Shown here piece after piece: positions 26,715 to 35,669 of a stretch of 60,897 nt of DNA. The position numbers and the translations under genes are program-made. The stretch covers positions 1 to 60,897 of the forward strand of contig NZ_JAMXFA010000040.1 of assembly GCF_025370785.1 (NCBI RefSeq). The letters are read 5' to 3'. The stretch is from Laspinema olomoucense D3b (GTDB taxonomy: Bacteria; Cyanobacteriota; Cyanobacteriia; Cyanobacteriales; Laspinemataceae). A model generated the notes under the pieces. That model did not search any database. It saw only the letters and a program-made list of their open reading frames with translations, and was not told the origin of the DNA. The stretch's first letter is position 1, and every line of letters begins with the position of its first letter.

Positions 26715-27087
26715 AATTTTGCGGCAATAGTTGACCTAAAAAGAGCAAAGAGGAAAGAGAAAAACTGGGAATTGCCAAGATGAAAGCACACAAAATGAAT
26801 TTGACTATTAATAGGATAGTCTCTTGTCCATTTTGAACCGCGTTTGGAATTCCCAGAAGTTTCTGGATGTTAGGTTATTCTCAGTTTATTCTGGGAAAAT
26901 AATCTGGACTTCTATCTAAAGCAGGGAATTTTTATTAACTTTCCCGGTACGGATTAATACATTATTAGATGAACACCAGCTCAAAATAAACCCGATAATT
27001 CCGGCAGATTTTCGCCCCAATAATGGAAAATTTTACTTCTTTCCTCAGAGAGATTTTCCCGAAAAATAGAAATTATTTATTTAAAAT
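26715..27087. other. AT-rich spacer
   Basis: No gene, RNA or repeat was recognised between the tRNA terminator and the hairpin at 27088. The sequence is AT-rich without a sustained open frame on either strand. Confidence 0.5.
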
Positions 27088-27133
27088 AAAAATAGCGGTT
27101 CCTAGACACATGGGTCCAGGAACCGCTATTTTT
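27088..27133 (-). terminator. Strong 20-bp hairpin (bidirectional terminator)
   Basis: The left arm (27088-27107, starting AAAAATAGCGG) and right arm (27114-27133, ending CCGCTATTTTT) pair over 20 bp with a single mismatch around the loop ACATGG. The A5/T5 ends make it an efficient intrinsic terminator in both directions. On the minus strand it lies 89 bp after the stop of the small gene at 27222. Confidence 0.8.
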
Positions 27134-27221
27134 ACGGAGGGCTATTTTATCAATTAAAGGAATCAAAACCTAAAATTGGTTAAATAGTATGTATTAACGC
27201 CAAAATTATCGCCACCTCGGC

Positions 27222-27455
27222 CTAAAATTCGGCGTTTTGTTGGAGATGATTCCACAGCCGCTTGATTTCCTGAGAACTTTCAAATCTCGACAGTTCTCCT
27301 TTCATTTCTAATTCTCGTATAACTGAAACTTTTTGACCAAACTTTCGTAAATTCGATTGATCTACCATCAGTTGGGGAAGAAAGTTATCCTCACAAAGCG
27401 GATGGCTGGATTCAGCATAGTGTAATTTTTCTGGATGTTCCAAAGGGCTACTCAT
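27222..27455 (-). CDS. Small hypothetical protein
   Basis: This is a possible 77-residue soluble protein, charged, with a helical C-terminal half (SSQEIKRLWNHLQQNAEF). The ATG at 27455 has AAGGA four bases upstream, and a strong terminator follows the stop, which favours a real gene. I recognise no family, and composition alone does not prove coding. Confidence 0.4.
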   Translation of the reverse strand: MSSPLEHPEKLHYAESSHPLCEDNFLPQLMVDQSNLRKFGQKVSVIRELEMKGELSRFESSQEIKRLWNHLQQNAEF

Positions 27456-28138
27456 AAGGTCCTTAAAGGGTCAAAGGAGGCGGTGACCTGAGGGGGAAAT
27501 TGACCAGGTTTTCAATCAATTCAGGGTTGGCATTTGAGGCGATCGCGCTGCTTGAGAAACGCAACAGTGTCTCGGCAAGCGTTGAGATTCCATCTTGGGT
27601 AATGAAATTGAGACGGGGGTATCTAAGGGGCTTAATTGTGGTGCGTAGGAATAATCAGAACGATTTTTCATGATAAATAAAGAGAAGAGATTGATAAAGA
27701 AAAAAGATTGTAGGGGCCAGATATAACCCGAAAATTTAAGTTTAAAAAAGCCAGAACTAGCCTTTCTTCCAGAAATTCAGAGGTCTGCTTTTAGTTTTTC
27801 ATATTTGTACAGTATGCTATTTCAGGGTAATCTTCCTTCTACCAAAAGGATGGTCTTGAGTGTAACAAGGCATTGTAAGAACAACTACAGTAGTCCTGGA
27901 TTGCTCACCGGGCAAGACTGGACTAAGTGAACCGCAGAGGATGCAATAAAATAGGGGGAAATGGAGCAAACCGTTACAGAACAAGCGGAAAATAGCGCTA
28001 GATTCTGAGATTCCCCTGATTCGGGGACCATCGGGGATGGAGAGAGCAAACCGAGGGAATACTAGGCCCTTTAAGATCCGGAAGCTTCTCAGCACAATAA
28101 AATAGGAAAGAGAAATACGACGGGAGGTTAGCGCGAAG
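27456..28138. other. 683-bp spacer before the TPR gene
   Basis: No supported gene is seen. A 92-codon minus-strand frame (27817-28095) has atypical composition and no ribosome binding site. A purine-rich GGGAGG lies 12 nt before the TPR start at 28139. No notable repeat is visible. Confidence 0.5.
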
Positions 28139-29341
28139 ATGGTCAGGGAAATTTGGCAAAGCCTGAGAGGGTTATTGGGAGAAGAACGCAGCAGTCCAGA
28201 ACTCCAAGAACCCGAAGAATCGGCTTCGTCACTGCCGCCGCTGGAAGATGAGGATTATGAATTGCTCTTTACCCAGATTGTGGAAGGGTTGCGCCTGGGT
28301 TGGGACCGCGATCGCGTCCAAGAATTTTTAGGGGCACTCAGTTGGCGTGGGGATCTTCACTTGTGGGCGGATTGGTTGCGACGCTTTGGCGATCGCCTCC
28401 TCGCCCAGGAAAATCCGAACCCAGAATGGGGGGTGCGTTTAGTGCAGTTGGGACGCCTAGGTTGTGGAGAATTCAGCCAAGTAGCCCTGAACATTGGGAC
28501 CGGGTTAATGCAGCGCCAAATGCCTGCGCCTACTGCCCCACCCCCGGCCCCAACTCCGCCCCAAGATGCCCAAGCTTGGTTTGCGGAAGGAAATGCCAAA
28601 CTGAATGCGGGAGATTGGCCCGGGGCGATCGCTGCTTATCAAGAAGCTGTGAAACTCAAACCCGATTATTTGGAAGGCTGGAGTAATTTGGGGGCAGTTC
28701 TGTTCTATTCTCAACAGTATGCAGAAGCCTTGGAAGTGTTCGATCGCGCCTTGGCCCTGCAAAGTGAAAATGCTAGTTTATGGTTTAATCGCGGCTTTAC
28801 TCTCTCCTTATTAAATCGTCCCTCGGAGGCGATTGATGCTTATGAAAAAGCCCTACAACTTCAGCCGGATTTAGTGGTAGCATGGCAAAATCGCGGAGTT
28901 GATTTGATGCATTTGGAACAGCATCAAGAAGCCGTTCGCTGTTTCGAGCAGGCGATTCAACTTAAGCCAGATTTTGGGGAAGCTTGGAATAGTCGCGGGA
29001 ATGCGTTATTCAAATTAACCCGCTATGAAGATGCAGTGACCAGTTACGATCGCTCTATAGAATTGCAAAGCGATCGGGCTGAAGCCTGGTTTAATCGAGG
29101 ATTAGCTTTGGCAGCAAATAGCCAACCGGAAGAGGCGATCGCCTCCTTTGATCGGGTCATTTCTCTGCAACCCAATAACTTTGAAGCCTGGGTGAATCGA
29201 GGTTTAACCTTGATGAGCAGCCAACGATTTTTAGAGGCGATCGGCTCCTTTGATCGGGCGATCGAAATCAATCCCAGCGACTCCCCGGCGATCGCCTATC
29301 GACAACAAGCCCAGGATCGACTCGAACAAACCGCTTCTTAA
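28139..29341 (+). CDS. TPR-repeat protein
   Basis: This is a 400-residue protein with an acidic N-terminal helical domain (about 1-125, WQSLRGLLGEE, DRLLAQENPNPEWGVRLVQLGRLG). A Pro-rich hinge follows (PAPTAPPPAPTPP), then seven consecutive tetratricopeptide repeats of 34 residues (about 145-390) in the form A-W-x-N-R-G-x-x-L. It has no signal peptide or membrane helix. Such proteins are protein-protein scaffolds; partners cannot be inferred. GGGAGG precedes the ATG at 28139. It is monocistronic in appearance. Confidence 0.88.
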   Translation: MVREIWQSLRGLLGEERSSPELQEPEESASSLPPLEDEDYELLFTQIVEGLRLGWDRDRVQEFLGALSWRGDLHLWADWLRRFGDRLLAQENPNPEWGVRLVQLGRLGCGEFSQVALNIGTGLMQRQMPAPTAPPPAPTPPQDAQAWFAEGNAKLNAGDWPGAIAAYQEAVKLKPDYLEGWSNLGAVLFYSQQYAEALEVFDRALALQSENASLWFNRGFTLSLLNRPSEAIDAYEKALQLQPDLVVAWQNRGVDLMHLEQHQEAVRCFEQAIQLKPDFGEAWNSRGNALFKLTRYEDAVTSYDRSIELQSDRAEAWFNRGLALAANSQPEEAIASFDRVISLQPNNFEAWVNRGLTLMSSQRFLEAIGSFDRAIEINPSDSPAIAYRQQAQDRLEQTAS

Positions 29342-29569
29342 CCGCAGGTTGAAGGAGGCGATCGGCCTATTTCCCCGCCTCCTGTGATGCCTCTTTCCCC
29401 AAAATCATCCGGCAACGACTCCGGGTCATAATTTTTCTCAATTCCTACAACTGTTTGGACCTTAATAATGGAAAGCATTGAGAAAACCTATTTTAGTTTC
29501 TTGCATTGTCAGTCCATTAGGCGGTAAGAATAAGAAATCACTCTTATCCCGAAAACAAAGGATTTTATC

Positions 29570-29776
29570 ATGACTATTTGGGTAAACGAACAAATCGATC
29601 CCTCGGGACTGGTTTATGCTTGCATTGCCTGCTGCGATGAAACCCAAGCACAATCCTGTCACGACTCCTTTCTAAAAAACCTCTCTGACGAACAAAGAAC
29701 CAGAGGTTGGACGGTCAAAATGCGAACGGTAGACTCCTGGGAGGAAGTCCCGGTTAGTGCGTTGAAATTGGCATGA
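29570..29776 (+). CDS. Small conserved cyanobacterial protein
   Basis: This 68-residue soluble protein begins MTIWVNEQIDPSGLVYACIACCDET and contains a C-x2-CC cluster (residues 18-22) plus Cys30. I recall similar short proteins in cyanobacteria but know of no function. The cysteines could bind a metal or be redox-active. It starts at the ATG at 29570. A mirror-like low-complexity repeat begins right after its stop. Confidence 0.65.
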   Translation: MTIWVNEQIDPSGLVYACIACCDETQAQSCHDSFLKNLSDEQRTRGWTVKMRTVDSWEEVPVSALKLA

Positions 29777-29943
29777 GGGGGATGGGGAAGATAGGGAGGA
29801 TAGGGGAGATAGGGGAAATGGGGGAGATAGGGGAGACTGATTGAAGTCGTTATCTGCCTTTCAAGCTCACGACTTGCTGTCGTTTACTCTCCCCATCTTC
29901 CTCATCCTCCCCATCCTCCCGATCCTCCCCATCCTCCCGATCC
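29777..29943. repeat. Mirrored purine/pyrimidine minisatellite pair
   Basis: A G-rich arm of GGGGAGATA-like units (29778-29840) is followed by about 50 bp of unique sequence (containing GAAGTCGTTATCT). A C-rich arm of CCCCATCCT-like units (about 29889-29943) then runs up to the stop codon of the K+ channel gene. The C-rich unit is that of the window ends. The arms can pair imperfectly as a large cruciform. Confidence 0.85.
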
Positions 29944-31044
29944 CTACTCCCAAATCGGCGGATGCTTACGAATACGAGGTGATTTCAACTTAAGGGGACT
30001 GAGGATTTGGTTGAGGAGGCGGAGTTGTTCCGTGGTTCCCATGCAGATCAGGGTATCTCCCACCATCAGAACGGTATCAGCGGTGGGACCCCCGATGAGA
30101 TGTCCATCGGCGCGGCGAATGGCGAGAACCAGTGCACCGGAACGCGATCGCAGTTTGGCATCATGCAAACTGTCTCCGACTAAGGGACAAGTCTCGGAAT
30201 CAATCAGAAATTCTTCTAAATAAAAGGTGCGATCGGCACCGGCAATAATCCCATCCACAAAATCCATCACCTGGGGTCGCAACGCGGCGGCTGCCATCCG
30301 CCGACCCCCAGTAATATAGGGAGAAACCACGGCATCGGCACCACTGCGTTGTAATTTTTGCACCGCTTCCTCGCTATTGGCGCGGGAAATTGCGCGAATT
30401 TTAGGGTTTAATGTCTTAGCAGAAATCAAGGTATAGAGATTTTCTGCATCCGATGGCATCGCCGTCACCAAACAGATTGCCCGTTCGATGCCCACCTCTA
30501 ACAACGTTGCATCCACTGTCGCATCCCCTACAATGGCGATATAGCCCAGTTGTTGCGCCTGTTGAACGATATCGGCTGATGCGTCAATCACCAAGAAGGG
30601 AATGTTTTCGGCGTTGAACTCGTATGCAATCTGCCGACCCGTGCGACCAAATCCACAAATAATGTAATGTTCAGATAATGTTTCTATCAAGCGGCGCTGT
30701 CTTCTACTTTTGATTTCATCTTGGAAATATCCTTCAATGATAGCTTCTGTAAAGCGGTTGACGATATAGCCGATGCTGATCAACCCCATTGCAATTAAGG
30801 AAATGGTAAATAAGCGTCCGCGATCGCCCAACGGTTGAACTTCCATAAATCCCACCGTAGACAGGGTAATCGCCGTCATATAGACGCTATCTATCCACCG
30901 CCATCCCTCCACCAGTCGATACCAGAGGATCCCGATTAACAGGACAAGGACGAGGGCGACTGCACCCCCGATTAATTCTTGGCGAATGCGTCGATATTTT
31001 TGATTGATTTCGTTGCTGAAATTAATAAATTGCTTTGACTGCAC
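29944..31044 (-). CDS. Two-TM potassium channel with RCK/TrkA domains
   Basis: This is a 366-residue MthK-like K+ channel. TM1 is about residues 25-43, the pore helix about 50-62, the selectivity filter TVGFM at 63-67 and TM2 about 77-97. A TrkA-N/RCK domain follows with the Rossmann motif GFGRTG (131-136), then a TrkA-C domain (about 270-345). The last filter position, usually Gly, is Met (TVGFMEV). It starts at a GTG. It is divergent from a trkA-like gene, and an antiporter gene follows that, making an ion-homeostasis cluster. Confidence 0.88.
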   Translation of the reverse strand: MQSKQFINFSNEINQKYRRIRQELIGGAVALVLVLLIGILWYRLVEGWRWIDSVYMTAITLSTVGFMEVQPLGDRGRLFTISLIAMGLISIGYIVNRFTEAIIEGYFQDEIKSRRQRRLIETLSEHYIICGFGRTGRQIAYEFNAENIPFLVIDASADIVQQAQQLGYIAIVGDATVDATLLEVGIERAICLVTAMPSDAENLYTLISAKTLNPKIRAISRANSEEAVQKLQRSGADAVVSPYITGGRRMAAAALRPQVMDFVDGIIAGADRTFYLEEFLIDSETCPLVGDSLHDAKLRSRSGALVLAIRRADGHLIGGPTADTVLMVGDTLICMGTTEQLRLLNQILSPLKLKSPRIRKHPPIWE

Positions 31045-31170
31045 AGAACTAACCGCATTTTTTATAACTAAACTCAGGGATGAAGTTCAAATCAAGGGTG
31101 AGCATTGACAACCGGGTTAAATCTCGCTCATGCTGAAGATGAATTCTATTCAAACGGGGGAGATAGACTG

Positions 31171-31848
31171 ATGTACATTATTATCGGGGGCGCCGGGTTG
31201 CTCGGACTCAATTTAGCGGAAAGATTGATAGAACTCGGACATACTATCGCCCTGATCGATGTTGATCCAACTGCCTGTAATTATGCTCGTGAACAACTCG
31301 GGGTGATGGCTTTTGAAGGCAGTACGGTGAGTACGGAGTTGCTATTAGAAGCGGGGATTCGGAAAGCAGATGCGGTAGCGGCGATGTTGCGGAATGATGC
31401 CCTGAATTTAGCAACGGTTGCTTTGGCTAAATATTATGGGGTTCGGGAAATTCTTGTGCGAATGCGTCATCGGGATTTTCAAGAACCCTATCGGATTGCG
31501 GGGGCTACCCATATTGTCAGTACAGTGGAACTGGCGGTGACCACGATGGCGAATGCGATCGAGTATCCAGAAGTTGAATCGATGATGCATTTTGAACAAG
31601 GGCAAATTGAAGTGCTCAAACTTTCGATTCCGGATAATTCCCAGGCGATCGGGCGGAGTTTGGCGGAGATTGCCCGTGACCCCCGCTTTCCCCAAGGGTC
31701 TCTGATTATTGGCTATCAACCTTATCCCCATAGTGATTTAGTCATTCCCAACGGGAGTACCGTGATTGAACTGCACTCGACTATCCTCATTGTAACCAAA
31801 CAAAATTGTCTCCACAAAATGATTGATTTCATGAAAGGGCCTGTTTAA
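31171..31848 (+). CDS. TrkA-N/TrkA-C domain potassium-uptake regulatory protein
   Basis: This 225-residue cytoplasmic RCK protein has a nucleotide-binding TrkA-N domain (YIIIGGAGLLGLNLAERL, then ALIDVDPTAC, then the diagnostic ADAVAAMLRNDALNL). A TrkA-C domain (about 140-220) follows. Proteins of this kind gate Trk/Ktr-type K+ transporters in response to NAD(H) or ATP. The ATG at 31171 has GGGGGAG 8 nt upstream and begins exactly at the Rossmann strand, so it is preferred to the frame opening at 31105. Its stop overlaps that of the convergent antiporter gene within TTAA. Confidence 0.88.
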   Translation: MYIIIGGAGLLGLNLAERLIELGHTIALIDVDPTACNYAREQLGVMAFEGSTVSTELLLEAGIRKADAVAAMLRNDALNLATVALAKYYGVREILVRMRHRDFQEPYRIAGATHIVSTVELAVTTMANAIEYPEVESMMHFEQGQIEVLKLSIPDNSQAIGRSLAEIARDPRFPQGSLIIGYQPYPHSDLVIPNGSTVIELHSTILIVTKQNCLHKMIDFMKGPV

Positions 31849-33488
31849 TCATCTTCTAATTTTAATAATTGTTTGTCCAAATCATTCACTTGATTCTGAA
31901 CAATTTCTTCCGACAAAATTTGCTTGCGGAGGGCGTCATTTAAAGCGCTTTTCTCCGCCAGCAATACTTGCCGCAAAACTGCATCAAATCTTCCGCGATT
32001 TCCTCCATCTCCCTCCTCGGGCCGAATATTATAAATATCCCGCAATTGCTTCTCAGCCCCGGCAATTTTGACCTGATATGAAGCCCGCATTTCTTCATAA
32101 ATTGACTTGGGCAAAACCCCCGCCTTCAGGAGATTATTCAATTCTTCTTGGGCCGCTTTAGCCGCCATTAGTTGCGCTTGTAATTCCTGTATTTTTTGTC
32201 GAAAAGCTGAAACTTCCTGAATATTCAACTGTTTGACCAACCAGGGTAAACTCAATCCCTGTCCCACCAAAGAGAGTAAAACTACCCCGAACAACAGGGC
32301 AATTAATTGGGACCTTCCCTCTAATGTCGCCGGTAACGTCAACGCCATCACCATTGATAAAGACCCTTTAATATTTCCTAGAAATAAAACGTGCTTCCAC
32401 CGCCAAGGAATGGGGCGATCAAACCATTGAAGGATGGCTAATAAAGGATAAACAGATAGTAGCCGCCCCAGTTGGTAAGCGAAAATGGCTAACAGGACAG
32501 CAGGTAAAATATTCCAGAGGGTGAGGGGATTGATTTCTAAGCCAATCAGCAAAAAAATAAAGGTATTTACCCCAAATCCCGCATATTCCCAGAAACTATA
32601 TAAAGCAATCCGATTGGAGGCTGAAGCGGTCTGTTTTATCCCAATATTGCCCACTATCAAACCGGCAACCACAACGGCAACTACCCCAGAGACTTCGAGT
32701 AAGTGTCCCAGTTGAAAGGTCCCCAAAGCCACAGCGACACTGAGTAAAATACTGGTCAAGCCATCATCATAACGGGTCAATAATCCACTACTTAAATAGC
32801 CCACTATTACCCCAATTAGGGTCCCACCCATGATGACAATAAAGAGTTGTTGAAGTCCATGAATGAAGGAAAAATTACCCATAATTTGAACATCCACCAA
32901 CAGGGTGAATATCACCAAGGCTACCCCATCATTAAACAGACTCTCGCCATTGACGATGGTCGATAATCGACTGGGAACCGAAACTTCTTTAAATACAGCA
33001 ATGACTGACACCGTATCGGTGACGGCTAAAATCACGCCTACTAATAAGGCCGGTATCCACTCTAATCCTAATCCCAATCTAACCACCAGTCCGGTAACGC
33101 AAAAAGAAACGATTAGTCCCGGACCAGCTAATACAGAAATGGGAACGATTGTGCTGCGTAAGCGCGTAATATCCGTATTAATAGATGCTTCAAAGACTAA
33201 AATAGGTAAGAATAGGTTTAAAACTAAAGAAGAATCTAAACCAATATTTCCCGGTAAAAATTCTGTAATTGCTAAACCGGCTAAGACCAAACCCGCTACA
33301 TACGGAACTTTAAATCGCCGGGAAAAAATTGCCACAAAAGTGGCCACTAATAACAGAATAATCAGGATGATCGCTAATTCCTCTACTCGTCCGGATTGAA
33401 CGGATGTCCCCGATTCTACTTGGGAAAGAAGCGTTGGAAAAAGGGGGCTGTTAATCATTAATCCCATCACGATTTGAATGAAACTCAT
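31845..33488 (-). CDS. Na+/H+ antiporter, CPA1 (NhaP/NHE) family
   Basis: This is a 547-residue cation/proton antiporter with about 12 transmembrane helices. The CPA1 signature is intact: AVTDTVSVIAVFKE and NGESLFNDGVALVIF, with the Asn-Asp pair (186-187) that binds Na+ and proton. PILVFEASINTD is also typical. A cytoplasmic C-terminal tail (about 420-547) is rich in Glu, Lys and Gln and predicted to be helical or coiled-coil. The ATG at 33488 is preferred to a TTG two codons earlier. With the neighbouring K+ channel and TrkA protein it suggests a Na+/K+ homeostasis locus. Confidence 0.9.
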   Translation of the reverse strand: MSFIQIVMGLMINSPLFPTLLSQVESGTSVQSGRVEELAIILIILLLVATFVAIFSRRFKVPYVAGLVLAGLAITEFLPGNIGLDSSLVLNLFLPILVFEASINTDITRLRSTIVPISVLAGPGLIVSFCVTGLVVRLGLGLEWIPALLVGVILAVTDTVSVIAVFKEVSVPSRLSTIVNGESLFNDGVALVIFTLLVDVQIMGNFSFIHGLQQLFIVIMGGTLIGVIVGYLSSGLLTRYDDGLTSILLSVAVALGTFQLGHLLEVSGVVAVVVAGLIVGNIGIKQTASASNRIALYSFWEYAGFGVNTFIFLLIGLEINPLTLWNILPAVLLAIFAYQLGRLLSVYPLLAILQWFDRPIPWRWKHVLFLGNIKGSLSMVMALTLPATLEGRSQLIALLFGVVLLSLVGQGLSLPWLVKQLNIQEVSAFRQKIQELQAQLMAAKAAQEELNNLLKAGVLPKSIYEEMRASYQVKIAGAEKQLRDIYNIRPEEGDGGNRGRFDAVLRQVLLAEKSALNDALRKQILSEEIVQNQVNDLDKQLLKLEDD

Positions 33489-34138
33489 GGACAATTGGGG
33501 GAAGCTGGCGATCGCTACTAAAACCCCGATGGAAACCTAGAGGGTAGGGTCTTGAATACTGTACCATACCCTTGAAAACTCCTCCGGTCGTGAGGAATCA
33601 TCAGTGATGAGAGTCACTGGATCGATCGCCTCTCAACCCAAGGGACCAGCGAGGGGTCCATTATGATGTTCTAAACCGATCGCACTTCCCCTCTCTCCCA
33701 CGAGGAGTCAGGGAATCCTGACATTTGGCTACCCTTCGGGATTTGCCCCACCCAAAGGGACCCCCCGTCATCTCACGGATTGCCCAGGCGATCGCTAAAT
33801 TTTGGAAAAATATTACTGAATCAGAACCCTAGGGATACCGTTGATTCCTGATGACCGTTCCTGCCTTCCTCGTTCGATTCTCAGTGACTTTTCTTTCCCA
33901 ATTTACCTATAATAGGGCGGCATATTTTCCCAAGATAAAATTAACAAGAATTCCTCCAAAAGTCAAGCCCATTTTGAGGAATCTTTGTAAAAGCCTCTTC
34001 ACGAATTGAGTAGGGGAACCGGAGAAAAAACTTTAATCTTCTTAGCTGAAAAAGGATGAGGAGTTAGCTAGGATAAAATGTAATTCTAGGCGGGTCGCAG
34101 CCAACCCGCGTAAAAACTCAGGAATATAGGAGAAAGTA
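33489..34138. other. 650-bp spacer upstream of argD
   Basis: Apart from the promoter noted at 33884-33913 I see no gene or RNA. The region between 33620 and 33800 has short GC-rich inverted sequences (CAAGGGACC/GGGTCC-like). Confidence 0.45.
33884..33913 (+). promoter_or_regulatory. Sigma70-type promoter upstream of argD
   Basis: A perfect TATAAT (33908-33913) is preceded, at an 18-bp spacing, by GTGACT (33884-33889), which keeps the TGAC core of the -35 box. It would give a leader of roughly 220 nt before argD. Confidence 0.5.
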
Positions 34139-35410
34139 GTGAGTCCAGAAACCCTCATTTCCCAGCCCCCCCTCGAAACGAACCCGTCTGTTTTTGACCC
34201 TGCGGAGTTTGATGCAGCGGTGATGACCACCTACGGACGCTTTCCCCTGGCCCTAGAACGGGGTCAGGGATGCCGTGTTTGGGATACCGAAGGGCGATCC
34301 TACCTGGATTTTGTAGCTGGGATTGCCACTTGTACCCTCGGACACGCCCATCCGGCAATGGTCAAGGCAGTGACAGAACAGATCCAAAAACTGCATCATG
34401 TTTCTAACTTGTACTATATTCCCGAACAGGGGGCGTTAGCGCAGTGGTTAGTGGATCATTCCTGTGCCGATCGCGTGTTTTTCTGTAATTCCGGTGCAGA
34501 AGCGAATGAAGGTGCCATCAAACTCGCCCGCAAATATGCTCACACCGTATTACAGATCGATGATCCGGTAATTTTAACCGCCCATGCCAGTTTCCACGGA
34601 CGCACCCTCGCCACAATTACCGCCACGGGTCAACCCAAATATCAGAAGAATTTCGACCCCTTAGTACCCGGGTTTGCTTATGTGCCGTTTAATGATATTG
34701 AGGCCATCAAAGCCGCGATCGCCGAATGGGATGGGGGCGAAAAGCGCCGAGTTGCCGCAATTCTCCTCGAACCGCTACAGGGAGAAGGCGGCGTCTGTCC
34801 TGGGGATGTGAGTTACTTCCAAGCCGTCCGGCAAATTTGCGATGACTTAGGCATTTTACTGATTTTAGACGAAGTACAGGTGGGAATGGGCCGGTCTGGG
34901 AAGCTGTGGGGATATGAAAACCTCGGCATTGAACCGGATATCTTTACCTCAGCCAAAGGATTAGGCGGTGGAATCCCGATTGGGGCAACATTATGTAAAT
35001 CCAGTTGTAATGTCTTCCAACCGGGAGATCATGCCAGCACTTATGGCGGGAATCCCTTCGCCTGTGGGGTGGCCCTCACGGTCTGTCAAACCCTGGAACA
35101 AGAGAATTTGTTAGCCAATGTAGCACAACGGGGGGAACAATTACGCCAGGGATTACAGGCGATCGCCACAGAATATCCCAATCTCATTGCTGAGGTGCGG
35201 GGATGGGGACTGATTAATGGTCTGGAGTTGTCTGCCGAGACGGAAATGACTTCGATTGAGATTGTCAAAGCCGCAATGACAGCCGGATTATTACTGGTTC
35301 CGGCAGGACCGAAAGTGGTGCGGTTTGTTCCGCCTTTGATTGTTACTGAGTCAGAAATAGATGAAGCATTAGTAACAATTGGCAAGGCGATCGCGCAATT
35401 GAGTGCTTAA
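34139..35410 (+). CDS. argD: Acetylornithine aminotransferase
   Basis: ArgD (423 aa) is a class III PLP aminotransferase converting N-acetylglutamate semialdehyde to N-acetylornithine in arginine synthesis. Motifs are LDFVAGIATCTLGHAHP, FFCNSGAEANEGAIKLAR, HASFHGRT, ILLEPLQGEGG, LILDEVQVGMGR and SAKGLGGGIPIGATL with the Schiff-base lysine at 273. The GTG start at 34139 is supported by AGGAGA (34128-34133) at the right distance. The extra ~20 N-terminal residues are variable. A terminator hairpin follows. Confidence 0.95.
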   Translation: MSPETLISQPPLETNPSVFDPAEFDAAVMTTYGRFPLALERGQGCRVWDTEGRSYLDFVAGIATCTLGHAHPAMVKAVTEQIQKLHHVSNLYYIPEQGALAQWLVDHSCADRVFFCNSGAEANEGAIKLARKYAHTVLQIDDPVILTAHASFHGRTLATITATGQPKYQKNFDPLVPGFAYVPFNDIEAIKAAIAEWDGGEKRRVAAILLEPLQGEGGVCPGDVSYFQAVRQICDDLGILLILDEVQVGMGRSGKLWGYENLGIEPDIFTSAKGLGGGIPIGATLCKSSCNVFQPGDHASTYGGNPFACGVALTVCQTLEQENLLANVAQRGEQLRQGLQAIATEYPNLIAEVRGWGLINGLELSAETEMTSIEIVKAAMTAGLLLVPAGPKVVRFVPPLIVTESEIDEALVTIGKAIAQLSA

Positions 35411-35444
35411 TTTTATCCCCGGAGAAAATTGAGGGCGATCGCAC

Positions 35445-35473
35445 ACCCGGTTTCAGCCTGGAAACCGGGTTTT
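35445..35473 (+). terminator. Terminator after argD
   Basis: ACCCGGTTTC (35445-35454) and GAAACCGGGT (35461-35470) pair perfectly around a 6-nt loop, followed by TTT, 35 nt after the argD stop. Confidence 0.8.
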
Positions 35474-35577
35474 AAGCGTTGTTAGGGCAACAGATTGGGT
35501 TAAATGTCAAGGGTAAAACTGGGGATGTTCACCAATTAGGCAAAAGGGTTCCTGGGGCGTTCAGGCCAGCAGATTGC

Positions 35578-35606
35578 TTGTCACTGCGGAGTCAAAATCC
35601 TATACA
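35578..35606 (+). promoter_or_regulatory. Candidate promoter of the devBCA operon
   Basis: TTGTCA (35578-35583) and TATACA (35601-35606) are 17 bp apart and lie 64 bp before the devB ATG. No GTA-N8-TAC NtcA box was found nearby, unlike the known devBCA operon of Anabaena. Confidence 0.4.
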
Positions 35607-35669
35607 ATTAATCTATAAAGAGCGGTTTGCCTCTCAACCCTCAGCCTAAATCGGTGTTATTAAGTCATT

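Noticed and set aside
27817-28095. 92-codon minus-strand frame in the TPR spacer
   Set aside because: The composition is atypical (many Pro, Ser and Arg without periodicity) and there is no Shine-Dalgarno sequence.
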